Notes: generated by a model from the letters alone, not told the origin. A DNA stretch of 13,367 nt from an uncultured Candidatus Melainabacteria bacterium (GCA_934675225.1 CAKUQA010000010.1:1-13367); one strand, 5' to 3'. Positions 1 to 7,182 are shown, counted from the stretch's first letter. Numbers and translations are program-made.

Positions 1-1143
1 GTTTTAACCCGTGGAGACAAATCTCTTTGCAGATATATTGAAACTCTTTTCAAAAAAGGGTGCTATCTTGATGCTTGGGGAGAATATTTTAAAGAAGATA
101 TCTGGCATGAAACGGCCAAAGAGTTGGACATTGATTTAGCAGAGCGTGCAAAACATCAGTATTCAACTGATGAAGAACTCCCATGGGATTTTATAAATAC
201 AGGTTTGAATAAAGAGTGGCTTGTAAATGAGTACAATTTGGCTGTTAATTCTTCTGTTTCCAATTCGGAGAAAGAAATTGATGGTGAAGTGCAAAATATT
301 GTCCCGACTTGTGAAAAACAATGCGTAAACTGTGGAGTTTGTTCTAATTTAAAAACTCGAAAAATCCTTGCGAAACCTTTTAGGGCATGCGAAAAAGCTC
401 AGAATTTAAAAATAGAACATAAAGATCCTACTACCGTTAACGGTTATGATAAAGAAATTTATAAATATCGTATAAAACTGACAAAAACAGGGATTTTGAA
501 ATATTTTTCACATTTGGATTGGCAAAATACATTTTTTAAAGCGATTGCAAGGACAGATTTAGATATTGTATACTCATTGGGTTATAATCCTTCGATGAAG
601 ATTTCAATGGGGATTGCGTTACCTTTGTTTGCTGAAAGTAAATGCGAACTTGTTGATGTTGAGTTGTTTAATAACTTAACGGAAGAAGAACTCAAACTAA
701 AGTTAGAAAAAGTGTTACCTAAAGAGGCAAAAATTATAAGTATTGTAAAAATTGCAAAAAATGCTCCTGCAATTGATATCACGGCTCAATGGGCAGAATA
801 TAAAATTGATATTTTTAATAAATTACTTTACGATTTTGAAAGTTTACGATATAATACGGACAGAGTTTTATCTTCTGGTGAGATTTTAATAGAGAAGAAA
901 AACAAAAAAGGTTTAATTAAAAAAACAGACGTTACAAAATCAATAAAATCTTATAGGTTTGAGGATGAAAGTCTGTTCATAGTATTAAAAACCGGACAAT
1001 CAGCAGTTAATAAAGAAGATGGTACTGTAGAAGCAGGAATACCGGCATTGAGAGCAGACGTTTTAATGGATTTGATTGCATCGGGTGTCACATTCAATAT
1101 TGTACGTACACGCTTCTTTGATAAAGATTTACAAGAATTATAA
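1..1143 (+). CDS. Radical SAM (B12-binding type) protein with C-terminal DUF2344 domain, 5'-truncated by window edge
   Basis: The frame is open from base 1 with no start, so the gene begins upstream; 380 residues are visible. The first ~55 residues (VLTRGDKSL..., then DAWGEYF and LPWDFINTG) match the stretch that follows the radical SAM core in the TIGR03960-type proteins. A cysteine cluster C-x3-C-x2-C-x2-C lies at bases 310-342. The rest, from about base 466, is the DUF2344 domain: KTGILKYFSHLDW, then YSLGYNPSMKISMGIALPL. The family is predicted to be an iron-sulfur radical SAM enzyme; its substrate is not established. The DUF2344-RNase E/G gene pair is a known conserved neighbourhood in cyanobacteria and Firmicutes, which supports the call. 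The stop lies 10 nt before the RNase E/G start, so the two are co-transcribed. A TTG at 124 could be read as a start, but the homologous sequence continues upstream of it without a break. Confidence 0.88.
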   Translation, partial: VLTRGDKSLCRYIETLFKKGCYLDAWGEYFKEDIWHETAKELDIDLAERAKHQYSTDEELPWDFINTGLNKEWLVNEYNLAVNSSVSNSEKEIDGEVQNIVPTCEKQCVNCGVCSNLKTRKILAKPFRACEKAQNLKIEHKDPTTVNGYDKEIYKYRIKLTKTGILKYFSHLDWQNTFFKAIARTDLDIVYSLGYNPSMKISMGIALPLFAESKCELVDVELFNNLTEEELKLKLEKVLPKEAKIISIVKIAKNAPAIDITAQWAEYKIDIFNKLLYDFESLRYNTDRVLSSGEILIEKKNKKGLIKKTDVTKSIKSYRFEDESLFIVLKTGQSAVNKEDGTVEAGIPALRADVLMDLIASGVTFNIVRTRFFDKDLQEL

Positions 1144-1153
1144 AGGATTTTTT

Positions 1154-3007
1154 ATGGCAAACGACAGACACAACAACAAAAATCATCAGCAACAAAATGC
1201 TGATAAAAGGATTATTATTGCAGAACGCGATAATATTGCAGCGGTAATGGAAGGTGGAAAAGTTACAGACTTTTTTATATCAAGAGGAGATGTAATTTTA
1301 GGTGATGTGTATTTAGCAACGGTTGATAATATTTTGCCAAGTATTGATGCCGCTTTTGTTGACGTTGGTGTTGACAAAATGGGCTTTTTGCATGCCCAAG
1401 ATGTAATGGGTAAAGGTTCATTAAAGGATAAACTTTCTCCTAAACAAAAATTAATTGTACAAGTAGTAAAAGAACCAACAGGACACAAAGGCCCAAGGGT
1501 TACTACAGAAATTAGTCTTCCGGGCAGATTTTTAGTATTAATGCCTAATGAACCGGGAGTTAGTATAAGTAAAAAAATTGAAAATTCTAAAGAAAGAGCA
1601 AGGTTAAAATCTGTAGTAAGTTTGATTAAGCCTGTAGGTGTTGGAGTAATTATCAGAACTGAGGCGGAAGGACAATCTGAGGCTGATATTCAAGAAGATT
1701 TGGAAATTTTGTTAGAAAAATGGAATAATATTATTACGGCAGCAGAGACAATGACTCCTCCAAATCTTTTATACAGGGATCAAGATCTTCTTTATAGGAC
1801 TATTAGGGAAGCTTGTACTGAGGATGTAAAAGAAATTGTTGTGGATACGGCTTTTGCTATGCAAAGAGTTCAAAATATTTTGCAAAATTGGCACATGAAC
1901 AAAAATATTCAAGTGACTTTGTATAAAGGTACTGAACCTTTGTTAGTTGCAACTGATGTACACAAAGAGATTAAGGCTGCTTTGAATATTAAAGTTAATA
2001 TGCCATCCGGAGGCTATTTGTTTATTCAGCAAACTGAAGCTTTGACTGTAATTGATGTTAACAGTGGTAAGTTTACAAGTTCATCAACTCAGGATGAGAC
2101 GATTTTAAAAACTAACATTGAGGCGGTTCATGAAATTGCGCGTCAATTACGTTTGAGAAATATTGGAGGAATGATTATTGTAGATTTTATTGATATGATG
2201 TCAAGAGCAGATAAGTTGGCGATGTTAGAAGAACTTGAAATAGCTCTTGAACCGGATAAGGCTAAACCACAAGTAGGACAAATTTCTGATTTAGGACTTG
2301 TTGAATTAACACGTCACAGGCAAGGTCAGTCTTTGTCGGAAATTTTTACAAAAAAATGTCCACACTGCCAAGGCACAGGTTATTTTATGAATGAGTTTAA
2401 TTTTGCCACTCCGACTGCAGAAGGCGAATATAGAGCCAAAGCAGCAAAAATGAAATTACCTGTAAATAACTTTAAGAAAAATAATAAAAATAACAAAAAT
2501 AGCGGCAATAACAACCAAAACCAACCTGTTCTACAGCAAGAAGTGGTAGAGGAACAACCAAAGGTTGTACAAGCGCCTGTTGTTGATGTTGAAAATCCTT
2601 CTACTGTTGCAGTTCAAGAAACCGAAAAACGTGAAAGTAAACGTAAACGCGGTGGAAGAAAGAGTAAGTTTGAAAAGAAACAAGAAGTTAGCGAAGAAGT
2701 TATAGAACAGGTAGTTGAAACGGCTGAAACAGTTTTGAAGCCAAATGAGGAAATTAAACCTGTTATTGAACCTCAGGCAGAAGAACCTAAAAAAGAAGAA
2801 AAAGTTCAGGAAGATAATGGAGAAGTAAAAAATGAAGTTGTAGAAACTCCTGATACTAATGAAGTTAAAGCTTCAGAACAATCTTTAGGAGAAACTGTTG
2901 ACGAAAAACCTAAAAAAACACGCAGACCAAATCGAGGGGCTTCTAAAACAAGAAAACCAAGAGCTAAAAAGGTTAAGGAATCTACAGAGGAAAAAGTTGA
3001 AGAATAA
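1154..3007 (+). CDS. rne: Ribonuclease E/G family endoribonuclease with long charged C-terminal tail
   Basis: 617 residues. ATG 1154 is chosen because AAAGGA (1142-1147) lies 6 nt upstream and the S1-like domain starts soon after; upstream in-frame codons fall inside the previous gene. An S1 RNA-binding domain spans about residues 37-120 (GDVILGDVYLATVDNILPSI, FVDVGVDKMGFLH). The catalytic DNase I-like part has the metal-binding aspartates D301 (DVNSG) and D344 (VDFIDM). The zinc-link CPHCQGTG is at 401-409. It makes endonucleolytic cuts in mRNA decay and rRNA processing. From about residue 420 the protein is low-complexity, rich in N, Q, E, K and V, with basic patches (KRESKRKRGGRKSK and near the C-terminus RRPNRGASKTRKPRAKK). 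Such tails in RNase E bind RNA or degradosome partners; here the partner is unknown. The length is between RNase G (~490) and E. coli RNase E (~1060), similar to cyanobacterial enzymes, so rne versus rng is a naming choice. Confidence 0.95.
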   Translation: MANDRHNNKNHQQQNADKRIIIAERDNIAAVMEGGKVTDFFISRGDVILGDVYLATVDNILPSIDAAFVDVGVDKMGFLHAQDVMGKGSLKDKLSPKQKLIVQVVKEPTGHKGPRVTTEISLPGRFLVLMPNEPGVSISKKIENSKERARLKSVVSLIKPVGVGVIIRTEAEGQSEADIQEDLEILLEKWNNIITAAETMTPPNLLYRDQDLLYRTIREACTEDVKEIVVDTAFAMQRVQNILQNWHMNKNIQVTLYKGTEPLLVATDVHKEIKAALNIKVNMPSGGYLFIQQTEALTVIDVNSGKFTSSSTQDETILKTNIEAVHEIARQLRLRNIGGMIIVDFIDMMSRADKLAMLEELEIALEPDKAKPQVGQISDLGLVELTRHRQGQSLSEIFTKKCPHCQGTGYFMNEFNFATPTAEGEYRAKAAKMKLPVNNFKKNNKNNKNSGNNNQNQPVLQQEVVEEQPKVVQAPVVDVENPSTVAVQETEKRESKRKRGGRKSKFEKKQEVSEEVIEQVVETAETVLKPNEEIKPVIEPQAEEPKKEEKVQEDNGEVKNEVVETPDTNEVKASEQSLGETVDEKPKKTRRPNRGASKTRKPRAKKVKESTEEKVEE

Positions 3008-3284
3008 AGTATTTAGTACGATTTTAACATTTTTATTTATGACAGCAAATGCGGGGTTGTGTGAACAAGCCCGCAGTGCTGCGTTAAACACTGCTATATC
3101 AAAATTTTTACTTGCTATGGGTGGGGTAGTATTGTCTTCTTTAATTATTTTTGTTGGTTTAACTTTATATAATAATGTTTTTGTTAGAGCAAGGAGACAT
3201 AGTGTTGAAGATGAAATTTTGAGGACACCAAGGACTACTGACGAAGCAATAAAGTTTTTTATACATAAAAACAAATTGAATTGA
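2997..3284 (+). CDS. Small exported/membrane protein, TTG start overlapping the RNase E/G gene
   Basis: 95 residues. The TTG at 2997 is preceded by AGAGG (2986-2990) at 6-nt spacing and gives a clean N-terminus, MKNKVFSTILTFLFMTANA, which is a signal peptide with a possible signal peptidase cut after A-N-A (residue 19). A second hydrophobic segment at about residues 36-58 (FLLAMGGVVLSSLIIFVGL) would anchor it, leaving a short charged C-terminal tail (RARRHSVEDEILRTPRTTDEA). The gene overlaps the end of the RNase gene by 11 nt in another frame, so translational coupling is likely. An ATG in frame at 2898 exists but would lie deep in the RNase gene and put a charged stretch before the signal peptide. 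The family is not recognised. The following pilin-like gene suggests an envelope or pilus-related role (inference). Confidence 0.72.
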   Translation: MKNKVFSTILTFLFMTANAGLCEQARSAALNTAISKFLLAMGGVVLSSLIIFVGLTLYNNVFVRARRHSVEDEILRTPRTTDEAIKFFIHKNKLN

Positions 3285-3291
3285 GGTAAAA

Positions 3292-3525
3292 ATGAAACGT
3301 AATGCTTTTGGAGCAATAGACTTGCTTATTGGGCTTGTTGTGACAAGTATTGTTTTTTTGATAGGAATGAATGCATTAAAAGGAGTTTCTTCTCTTAAGT
3401 TTAATGGTGGCACTACTGATACAAAAAGTGTTCAAGAACAAGTTGATGCACAAGTTAATGAAATACAAAATATGCGCGAACAAACGATAAATTATGAGCA
3501 AAACTCTCAAAGAGAAGATTTTTAG
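3292..3525 (+). CDS. Short type IV pilin-like (pseudopilin-like) protein
   Basis: 77 residues; GAGG (3283-3286) precedes ATG 3292 by 5 nt. The N-terminus MKRNA-FGAIDLLIGLVV followed by a hydrophobic helix to about residue 30 aligns with the class III prepilin signal (basic leader, F at +1, acidic residue at +5, then a long hydrophobic helix). The differences are Ala instead of Gly at -1 and Asp instead of Glu at +5. The rest is hydrophilic and Gln/Asn/Glu-rich (EQVDAQVNEIQNMREQ), probably helical; there is no room for a full pilin globular domain. If processed, it would be a minor pilin or pseudopilin at the inner membrane. It follows the 95-residue membrane gene by 7 nt, so the two are one transcription unit. 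It could also be a plain single-pass membrane protein. Confidence 0.7.
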   Translation: MKRNAFGAIDLLIGLVVTSIVFLIGMNALKGVSSLKFNGGTTDTKSVQEQVDAQVNEIQNMREQTINYEQNSQREDF

Positions 3526-4469
3526 TTAAGTACAAGTGTTTTGCTTTTATTAATATCTTGCTGTTTGTGAATAATTTCTATCATTTCTTTAATAATTTTG
3601 TTGTATGGTGTCGGGATATCAAATTCTTTTCCTAATTTGATAATTGTACCTGCAAACATGTCTACTTCTGTTTTTCTGCCGGCTTCAACATCTTGAAGCA
3701 TGGATGTTTTTCCTTCCGGAATCATTGTATGAAGGTGTTTTACCGTCTCATCTATCATTGTTTCAGTGTTTTTTACTCCTTCAGCTTTGGCAATTGCTTG
3801 AACTTCTTTCATAATATTAGTAGCAAATTCCATACATTTTTCATTTTCAAGCATTTCTCCAAAGTTCATTCTTAATATTGCAGTAGTTTGGTTAGCCGAT
3901 ACATTTAGCATATATTTTAGCCAAAGAGAATGAATAATGTCTTTAGGAATAATATAATTTATTTTAGCTTTTTCAAAAAAATTTTTTACTGTTTGTACAT
4001 TTTCACAATCATTCGAGTTCTCAGATCCGTAAACAATAGTGTTTACATCATCATGAATGATATTTCTTTCGTTTCGAATTGCGCTATGGCCTATAAAATA
4101 TGAGTATAAAAGTTTTTCTCGTCCGTATGTTTTAGCGATAATTTTTTCACTTGTTACACCGTTTAATAATGATAAAATTATTGTATCTTTATAAACAAAA
4201 TTTTTGATATTTTTTATAACTTCGTTCAAACCATCAAATTTTGTTGCAATAATAATTAAATCTGCTTTAAAATCTTGAGTTTCCGGCAAAATATAGTTAA
4301 AATCTAACACTCTGCCATTAAAAACAGTTGGATTTTTTTTGTATCTTTCCAATCGTTCTCTGTCAACAAGTACTCTTAATTTTTCAGGACTGTATTTTTC
4401 TATTTTATCTGCATAGATGCTTCCTATTGCGCCGATTCCGCAAATCAATACGTTTTTTATTTCTTTCAT
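3522..4469 (-). CDS. panE: 2-dehydropantoate 2-reductase family protein (ketopantoate reductase-like)
   Basis: 315 residues, close to the family's usual 300-310. It has the Rossmann NADP-binding motif GIGAIGSIY (11-19), a conserved LLNG (101-104), then the ApbA/PanE C-terminal helical domain with the expected catalytic-region residues: K185 (SLWLKYMLNVSANQ), N189, N193, the substrate-binding TSMLQD (255-260) and E268 (RKTEVD). PanE reduces ketopantoate to pantoate with NADPH on the path to pantothenate and coenzyme A, in the cytoplasm. PanE paralogues with other 2-keto acid substrates are common, and no other pantothenate gene is visible, so the substrate is not certain. There is no Shine-Dalgarno sequence before the ATG; an extended -10 lies 6 nt upstream, so the mRNA is probably leaderless. 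Its stop codon overlaps that of the convergent pilin-like gene by 4 bp. Confidence 0.85.
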   Translation of the reverse strand: MKEIKNVLICGIGAIGSIYADKIEKYSPEKLRVLVDRERLERYKKNPTVFNGRVLDFNYILPETQDFKADLIIIATKFDGLNEVIKNIKNFVYKDTIILSLLNGVTSEKIIAKTYGREKLLYSYFIGHSAIRNERNIIHDDVNTIVYGSENSNDCENVQTVKNFFEKAKINYIIPKDIIHSLWLKYMLNVSANQTTAILRMNFGEMLENEKCMEFATNIMKEVQAIAKAEGVKNTETMIDETVKHLHTMIPEGKTSMLQDVEAGRKTEVDMFAGTIIKLGKEFDIPTPYNKIIKEMIEIIHKQQDINKSKTLVLN

Positions 4470-4475
4470 AGTTCA

Positions 4476-4484
4476 ATTGTAGCA
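4476..4484 (-). promoter_or_regulatory. Extended -10 promoter of the panE-like gene
   Basis: On the minus strand TGCTACAAT (TGn plus a 5/6 -10 hexamer) ends 6 nt before the ATG at 4469. Transcription starting 6-7 nt after the hexamer would begin at or one base from the start codon. No good -35 is seen at 17 nt, which an extended -10 does not need. Confidence 0.5.
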
Positions 4485-4571
4485 TAGCATATTAAAAAAG
4501 TTTTTATTCTTTATATATCTTTAATTAAATTCTGTTAAAATTTGTACACATAGATATATTTTCTGGCAATC

Positions 4572-4598
4572 TTGCGGATAAAAATTACTTTATATATA
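4572..4598 (+). promoter_or_regulatory. Weak candidate promoter for the HD-domain gene
   Basis: TTGCGG (4572-4577) and an AT-rich TATATATA (4591-4598) are separated by about 15-17 nt. A second possibility is TTTAAT at 4618-4623, which would give a leader of only ~7 nt. The 167-nt divergent gap 4470-4636 otherwise shows only AT-rich sequence. Confidence 0.25.
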
Positions 4599-4636
4599 CG
4601 TAGTGTAGTAGATAAATTTTAATAGTGTTGTAGCCT

Positions 4637-5422
4637 ATGGGATTGGAAATTAATGGCGCTTTTAGTGTAGGCGCATTACAACCAAATACTCGTGTAGACA
4701 GAAATCGTTATAATGTCGGTTTTGGTACATCTTTGAATGCTGATACTTTCCAAAGTTCATCAGTAAAGTATTATGCAACCGAAAACTCTATAAGGAAGTC
4801 AATTAATTCAAATCCTAGAATAAGAGCTATAGTAAAAGATTTTAATCCAAATATGAATTTGAATATTGATGAATTAAATGACTTACTACAAAATCATGCT
4901 ACAGATACTCAGAGAATAATCAACGGAATTGCAGATAATTTGCCATTTTCACTAAGAAATAGAGTTGATGTCAAAGCAATTGACGATGCGGCGTATTTAC
5001 ATGATTTAGGCAAGGTTTTAATTCCGCCTGAAATTTTGAATAAGCCTGCCAGATTGGATGAGCGTGAAACTAAAATTATGCATACTCATTCTGAATTGAG
5101 TTATGAGCTATTGAAAAATTCAAAAATTGATGATAAAACTTTAAAATTAATAAGAAATCATCATCAAAATGCTAAAAAGACCGGTTATCCTTGGGTTGGA
5201 CGAGATTTTAATGCCGATTTAAATTTGCAAATTTTGTCAGCTGCTGACAAATATTCTGCATTGACTGAAAAACGTACGTACAAAGAGCCTATGCCTCCTC
5301 AAAAAGCATTGACAATAATTTATCAAGATGTAAAGGACGAAAAGTTGCACCCATTTGTATTTAAGGCGTTGGTTAACTATGTAAATGCACAAGATTTGCA
5401 ACAAGTAGCATCAAGATACTAG
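4637..5422 (+). CDS. HD-GYP-like phosphohydrolase domain protein, GYP signature degenerate
   Basis: 261 residues. The first ~75 residues are a polar, unrecognised N-terminal region. The HD-GYP core follows: H87 (QNHATDTQR), HD at 122-123 in YLHDLGKVLIPPEIL, H151 in an ExxxIMHTH context, HH at 175-176, GYP at 183-185 and D204 in SAADKYSAL, then KRTYKEPM. These metal-ligand positions are all present. The usual HHE..DGxGYP block is changed to HHQNAKKTGYP: Glu is replaced by Gln and the DG preceding xGYP is lost. Members of the family hydrolyse cyclic di-GMP or related dinucleotides, but these changes make that activity uncertain here. No receiver or sensor domain is visible. There is no Shine-Dalgarno sequence before ATG 4637; an upstream GTG at 4625 is in frame but is followed by a stop at 4631. 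The stop is 4 bp from that of the convergent TPR gene. Confidence 0.78.
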   Translation: MGLEINGAFSVGALQPNTRVDRNRYNVGFGTSLNADTFQSSSVKYYATENSIRKSINSNPRIRAIVKDFNPNMNLNIDELNDLLQNHATDTQRIINGIADNLPFSLRNRVDVKAIDDAAYLHDLGKVLIPPEILNKPARLDERETKIMHTHSELSYELLKNSKIDDKTLKLIRNHHQNAKKTGYPWVGRDFNADLNLQILSAADKYSALTEKRTYKEPMPPQKALTIIYQDVKDEKLHPFVFKALVNYVNAQDLQQVASRY

Positions 5423-5426
5423 GAGC

Positions 5427-6353
5427 TTATTTTAGAAAATTATCTAGTTCTTTTTTTACAAGTTTTGGTGATGTTGAGAGAGTTAAACTGTTGCGTAATG
5501 CGTTTCCCATACATTTTACGTATTCATCGTTAGCTTGTCGCATTTTTTGAATTTGTGCCAAAATATAATATAAATCTCCATTGTCTCCGCAGTTGTCAAG
5601 AGCTTGTTCTATAATCAATGCGGCATTATCTAAATTTTGATTTTTGCTTAGAATTTTGGCGTAAACTTTATATGCATCAATATCTTTTGGGTTGTATTCA
5701 AGAGTTTTTTCTAGATTTTCAATAGCAGGTTCTATGTTTCCTTCTTCATAATCAATTGATGCTAGATTAAAATAAGCCCAACTATAGTCAGGAGAGATAT
5801 CAAGAACTTTATAAAATTCTTTTCTAGCGTTTTCATTGTCCCCTTCTGCTTTTAGAATATTTCCAATATAAAAATGAGCATAAATATCTTCATTGTTTAG
5901 TTCAACAGTTCGTTGAAAATAATATTTTGCTCCATCAAGCTTTCCTTCTTTAAAATAGCAAATTCCTATTGAGAAATATGCATTTGAGTCATTATTGTCT
6001 TTTTGAAGAACTGTTTCAAAGCAATCTATGGCTTTTTCATATAATTTTTTATCCGTAAGCACCAGCCCGAGATTGTAATATGCATCAACTTCATCAGGCG
6101 CTAATTCTATAGCTTTATTATAAGCGGCAATTGCTTTATCTAAATCTTTTAATTTTTCGTATGTAATGCCTAAATTATAAAAAATTCCGCTGTCTGTCGT
6201 AAAAATTTTTGATAAATATAGCAAATGTTGTTTAGCTTCTTCCGTATATCCATAATCAAGCAAGAGAACAGCAAGTTGTCTGCGAGCTTGAAAATTTGTT
6301 TGATTATCTTTTAAAATGTTTTGTAATTCTTCTATTTTATCAATTTTAGACAT
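5427..6353 (-). CDS. Tetratricopeptide repeat (TPR) protein
   Basis: 308 residues made almost wholly of about eight TPR units, from residue ~18 to ~290. Clear units include FYNLGITYEKLKDLDKAI, AYYNLGLVLTDKKLYEKAI, AYFSIGICYFKEGKLDGA, AHFYIGNILKAEGDNENA and AYFNLASIDYEEGNIEPA, each ending in an A/P-x-x-P or similar turn. There is no signal peptide or membrane segment, so it should be a cytoplasmic protein-protein scaffold; its partner cannot be read from the sequence. The ATG at 6353 has no Shine-Dalgarno; a perfect TATAAT ends 6 nt upstream, so a leaderless mRNA is likely. It is divergent from the exported-protein gene and shares its promoter region. Confidence 0.9.
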   Translation of the reverse strand: MSKIDKIEELQNILKDNQTNFQARRQLAVLLLDYGYTEEAKQHLLYLSKIFTTDSGIFYNLGITYEKLKDLDKAIAAYNKAIELAPDEVDAYYNLGLVLTDKKLYEKAIDCFETVLQKDNNDSNAYFSIGICYFKEGKLDGAKYYFQRTVELNNEDIYAHFYIGNILKAEGDNENARKEFYKVLDISPDYSWAYFNLASIDYEEGNIEPAIENLEKTLEYNPKDIDAYKVYAKILSKNQNLDNAALIIEQALDNCGDNGDLYYILAQIQKMRQANDEYVKCMGNALRNSLTLSTSPKLVKKELDNFLK

Positions 6354-6359
6354 ATTTTT

Positions 6360-6387
6360 ATTATAAATCTTTTACAAAATATTGCAA
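6360..6387 (-). promoter_or_regulatory. Promoter of the TPR gene (leaderless arrangement)
   Basis: On the minus strand TTGCAA (6387-6382) is followed after 16 nt by TATAAT (6365-6360), a full-consensus -10. Six bases (AAAAAT) separate it from the ATG. Confidence 0.6.
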
Positions 6388-6397
6388 AATTGTAAAA
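6370..6397. repeat. Inverted repeat over the shared -35, possible operator
   Basis: TTTTACAA (6370-6377) and TTGTAAAA (6390-6397) are perfect 8-bp inverted arms separated by 12 nt, centred within 1 nt of the palindromic TTGCAA. The position, across the -35 of both divergent promoters, is typical of a dimeric regulator site. In such AT-rich DNA a chance repeat is possible. Confidence 0.35.
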
Positions 6398-6410
6398 AGT
6401 TTTATAGAAT
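6382..6410 (+). promoter_or_regulatory. Promoter of the exported-protein gene
   Basis: TTGCAA (6382-6387) lies 17 nt from TAGAAT (6405-6410, 5/6 match). Start of transcription would be near 6417, leaving a ~33-nt leader that contains the Shine-Dalgarno sequence. The same palindromic -35 hexamer serves the minus-strand TPR promoter. Confidence 0.55.
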
Positions 6411-6449
6411 ATGTGTGAGAGTTTAAGATTTTTTTGAAAAGGGGAAAAT

Positions 6450-7121
6450 ATGAGATTTTTAACTATAATTTTATCGTTATTTTTATTTGCACAGACTGTT
6501 TCAGCATCTCCGTTGAGTGGAAATGCAAAAACGAAAAGAATTCCAGCCGGTACAAAGTTTGCTTTGCAAATGACTAATTCTGTATCTACAACAAATTCAG
6601 AGGGAACAGAATTTACGGCTATAATGATGAATGACCAAACGGCAGATTCTGATGTTATATTGCCGATGGGTTCATTAGTCAGAGGTACGATAAAGAGAAT
6701 TGAACCTGCTAAGAGATTTTCTAAAGGTGCTGTTTTGTATCTCGACTTTGATCATGTAGTTACACCAAATGGCAGACAATTACCTTTGACTTTTTCTATT
6801 GTTGGCAGACAAGATATGACTTATGATGGAGGTATAACATCTTCAAGAGGTTATAAGGATGCTATGATTGAAAATTGGCATAAAACAAAAGAAATTACTT
6901 CTACAGCAACGGAATGGGGTGGAGATGTATTTGATGATGTGCCTGTTGCTGATCAATTGATGACAGGTGTTGGTGCAATTGGTGGAGCAATTGGCGGTGG
7001 TGCTTATTATGTTTATGATGCTTTTGCTGATGTGATTAGAAAAGGTAAAGGTGTTGATTTAAAGAAAGGTGAAGTTTTAAACGTAATTTTAGTTGACCCT
7101 GTTGATGTTCCGGTAATATAA
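6450..7121 (+). CDS. Exported protein of unknown function with N-terminal signal peptide
   Basis: 223 residues; a strong AAAAGGGG (6437-6444) precedes ATG 6450 by 5 nt. The N-terminus MRFLTIILSLFLFAQTVSA is a signal peptide with a likely signal peptidase I cut after V-S-A (residue 19). The mature part begins with a beta-rich segment (RIPAGTKFALQMTNSVST, EGTEFTAIM, VILPMGSLVRGTIKRIEPAKRF, LYLDFDHVVTPNGRQLPL). This resembles the barrel-like repeats seen in some exported or envelope-associated proteins, but I cannot name a family. A glycine-zipper-like segment (VGAIGGAIGGGAYYVY, about 172-187) could insert into or associate with a membrane. A short beta tail (KKGEVLNVILVDPVDVPVI) ends the protein. 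It is probably periplasmic or outer-envelope (inference). Confidence 0.8.
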   Translation: MRFLTIILSLFLFAQTVSASPLSGNAKTKRIPAGTKFALQMTNSVSTTNSEGTEFTAIMMNDQTADSDVILPMGSLVRGTIKRIEPAKRFSKGAVLYLDFDHVVTPNGRQLPLTFSIVGRQDMTYDGGITSSRGYKDAMIENWHKTKEITSTATEWGGDVFDDVPVADQLMTGVGAIGGAIGGGAYYVYDAFADVIRKGKGVDLKKGEVLNVILVDPVDVPVI

Positions 7122-7145
7122 TTTTCAAAAATCTGATATTAAACG

Positions 7146-7182
7146 AAAAATTGTAATAAATTTAATTTATTACAATTTTTTT
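7146..7182. terminator. Bidirectional intrinsic terminator between convergent genes
   Basis: AAAAATTGTAATAAATT (7146-7162) and AATTTATTACAATTTTT (7164-7180) are perfect inverted repeats; a realistic fold has a 14-15-bp stem and a 3-5-nt loop. The stem ends in a T-run on the plus strand (7176-7182) and, through the A-run 7146-7150, also on the minus strand. It therefore serves both the exported-protein gene (stop 7121) and tlyA (stop at 7181). The stem is nearly all A-T. Confidence 0.85.

Noticed and set aside
1076..1153. Upstream in-frame extension of the RNase E/G gene from a TTG at 1076
   Set aside because: It lies inside the previous gene, and ATG 1154 has a Shine-Dalgarno sequence at good spacing.
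2898..2996. ATG start at 2898 for the small membrane protein
   Set aside because: It is deep inside the RNase gene, has no clear ribosome site, and would place a charged stretch before the signal peptide that begins at TTG 2997.
2885..3413. Minus-strand open frames opposite the small membrane and pilin-like genes
   Set aside because: No promoter or Shine-Dalgarno, and the plus-strand genes have both good ribosome sites and recognisable N-terminal signals.
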